From positions 1 to 6,809 of the forward strand of contig JAERMP010000124.1 in NCBI GenBank assembly GCA_016844515.1: a stretch of 6,809 nucleotides of DNA, given 5' to 3'. Source of the stretch: Thermoleophilia bacterium (GTDB lineage Bacteria > Actinomycetota > Thermoleophilia > Gaiellales > Gaiellaceae). The position numbers were made by a program, and so were the translations under genes. Below the pieces are notes generated by a model, which saw only the letters and a program-made list of their open reading frames with translations, searched no databases and was not told the DNA's origin. Numbering within the stretch: position 1 is the stretch's first letter; each line of letters begins with the position of its first letter. Below are positions 6,017 to 6,809 of the stretch, piece after piece.

Positions 6017-6809
6017 TCACCACTGTTTGCGATAGCGATTGCGGAGAAAGATTGCGACTGCATTCATGCTGAGCACGATCACGAGCAGGACGATCGCGGC
6101 GGCTGCTGCCAACGTCTGGAAGCCGGGGTCGGGCTGCTTGGTCCAGTTGTAGATCTGCACGGGAAGCGCTGTGTACGGGCCGAAAAGCGACGGGTTGAAC
6201 GCGACGTACGTGATGGCGCCGACCATGATCAACGGCGCCGTCTCGCCCACCGCACGGGAGAGCGCGAGGATCGAGCCCGTGGCGATGCCCGGGATCGAGG
6301 CCGGCAAGACCTGGCGCCACACGACCTGCCACTTCGTCGCGCCGAGTGCGAAAGCGCCCTGGCGAATCGAGTCCGGTACCGCACGGATGGCCTCACGTGA
6401 GGCAACGACCACCGTTGGCAGCACGACCAGCGTCAGGATGAGCCCTCCGGCGAGGACGACTCGACCGACGCCGATTCCGCGAACGATGAACGCCAGCCCG
6501 AGGATCCCATACACGATCGCCGGAACAGCGGCGAGGTTCTGGATGTTGACCTCGATAGCACGGTTCCACCACCGTTCGCGATCGGCGTACTCCTCGAGGT
6601 AGATGGCGGTAAGCACGCCGATCGGAACCGAGAACAAGAGCACGAGCAGCCCGAGATAGAGGGTGGCGAGGATCGCCGGGCGCGCTCCAGCCTCCCCCGG
6701 CTCCGTCGACGGAAGGCCCGTCAGGAGTTGCTGGCTGAGTGCAGGCCACCCCGTGATGATCGTGTCGGCGAGAAGCACCACCAGCGTGCCGAACGCGACG
6801 AACATGCAC
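6017..6809 (-). CDS. pstA: Phosphate ABC transporter permease PstA (5' end at window edge)
   Basis: PstA is one of the two inner-membrane channel subunits of the Pst importer. The visible 262 residues from the ATG at 6805 start inside the first membrane helix (FVAFGTLVVLLADTI), without the cytoplasmic lead usual in the roughly 290-residue family. The frame also stays open to the window edge, so the true start is probably just outside. Recognisable parts are ATLYLGLLVLLFSVPIGVL and YLEEYA, the VPAIVYGILGLAF helix, and the EAA-type coupling loop QGAFALGATKWQVVWRQVLP (149-168), which contacts PstB. RAVGETAPLIMVGA is also PstA-typical, and a last helix ends in a basic RNRYRKQW tail. Conservation of LGLAFI and the GETAPL block points to PstA rather than PstC. 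pstB follows after 5 bp; pstC is expected beyond base 6809 but is not seen. Confidence 0.94.
   Translation of the reverse strand, partial: CMFVAFGTLVVLLADTIITGWPALSQQLLTGLPSTEPGEAGARPAILATLYLGLLVLLFSVPIGVLTAIYLEEYADRERWWNRAIEVNIQNLAAVPAIVYGILGLAFIVRGIGVGRVVLAGGLILTLVVLPTVVVASREAIRAVPDSIRQGAFALGATKWQVVWRQVLPASIPGIATGSILALSRAVGETAPLIMVGAITYVAFNPSLFGPYTALPVQIYNWTKQPDPGFQTLAAAAAIVLLVIVLSMNAVAIFLRNRYRKQW

Noticed and set aside
1..6809. tRNA, rRNA, CRISPR array, prophage or toxin-antitoxin genes
   Set aside because: The window is nearly filled by phosphate genes, and I saw no sequence with the required structure in the short spacers.

Overview
This is a high-GC bacterial window devoted almost entirely to phosphate. 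Strong G/C bias at third codon positions, 11-bp-periodic GTTCACC repeats like Streptomyces PHO boxes, and an arsenate reductase of the mycothiol-linked type all suggest an Actinomycetota chromosome. The genus cannot be read from the sequence.

Layout: two gene groups converge. On the + strand are the 3' end of a PiT-type phosphate permease gene (1-611), a full-length polyphosphate kinase gene ppk1 (694-2784) and an ArsC/LMW-PTP-family arsenate reductase gene (2802-3248). On the - strand, in transcription order, are pstA (5' end cut by the window edge, 6809-6017), pstB (6011-5148), phoU (5151-4489, ATGA overlap with pstB) and pstS (start probably 4329, stop 3340). A GC-rich hairpin at 3295-3313 separates the convergent 3' ends. 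A perfect 10-bp-stem hairpin (4459-4480) and a regulatory region with Pho-box-like repeats lie between phoU and pstS. No gene-free stretch exceeds 300 bases.

How the genes work together: PstS captures phosphate outside the membrane, PstA (with a PstC presumably encoded beyond 6809) forms the channel, and PstB drives import with ATP. PhoU links Pst activity to control of the Pho response. PiT is the ion-coupled permease. PPK1 stores the terminal phosphate of ATP as polyphosphate. ArsC would reduce arsenate, a phosphate mimic that enters through the same transporters.

The least routine observations are regulatory and organisational. The stretches before pstS and before ppk1 both carry GTTCAC-type repeats whose best copies lie exactly 22 bp apart, which suggests one PhoP-type regulator drives both convergent units. 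pstS sits last, behind phoU, with its own control region, instead of first as in the common pstSCAB-phoU order. The arsC 3' end may carry a short mobile-element-like remnant. I did not find a wholly new system; the proteins all belong to known families.
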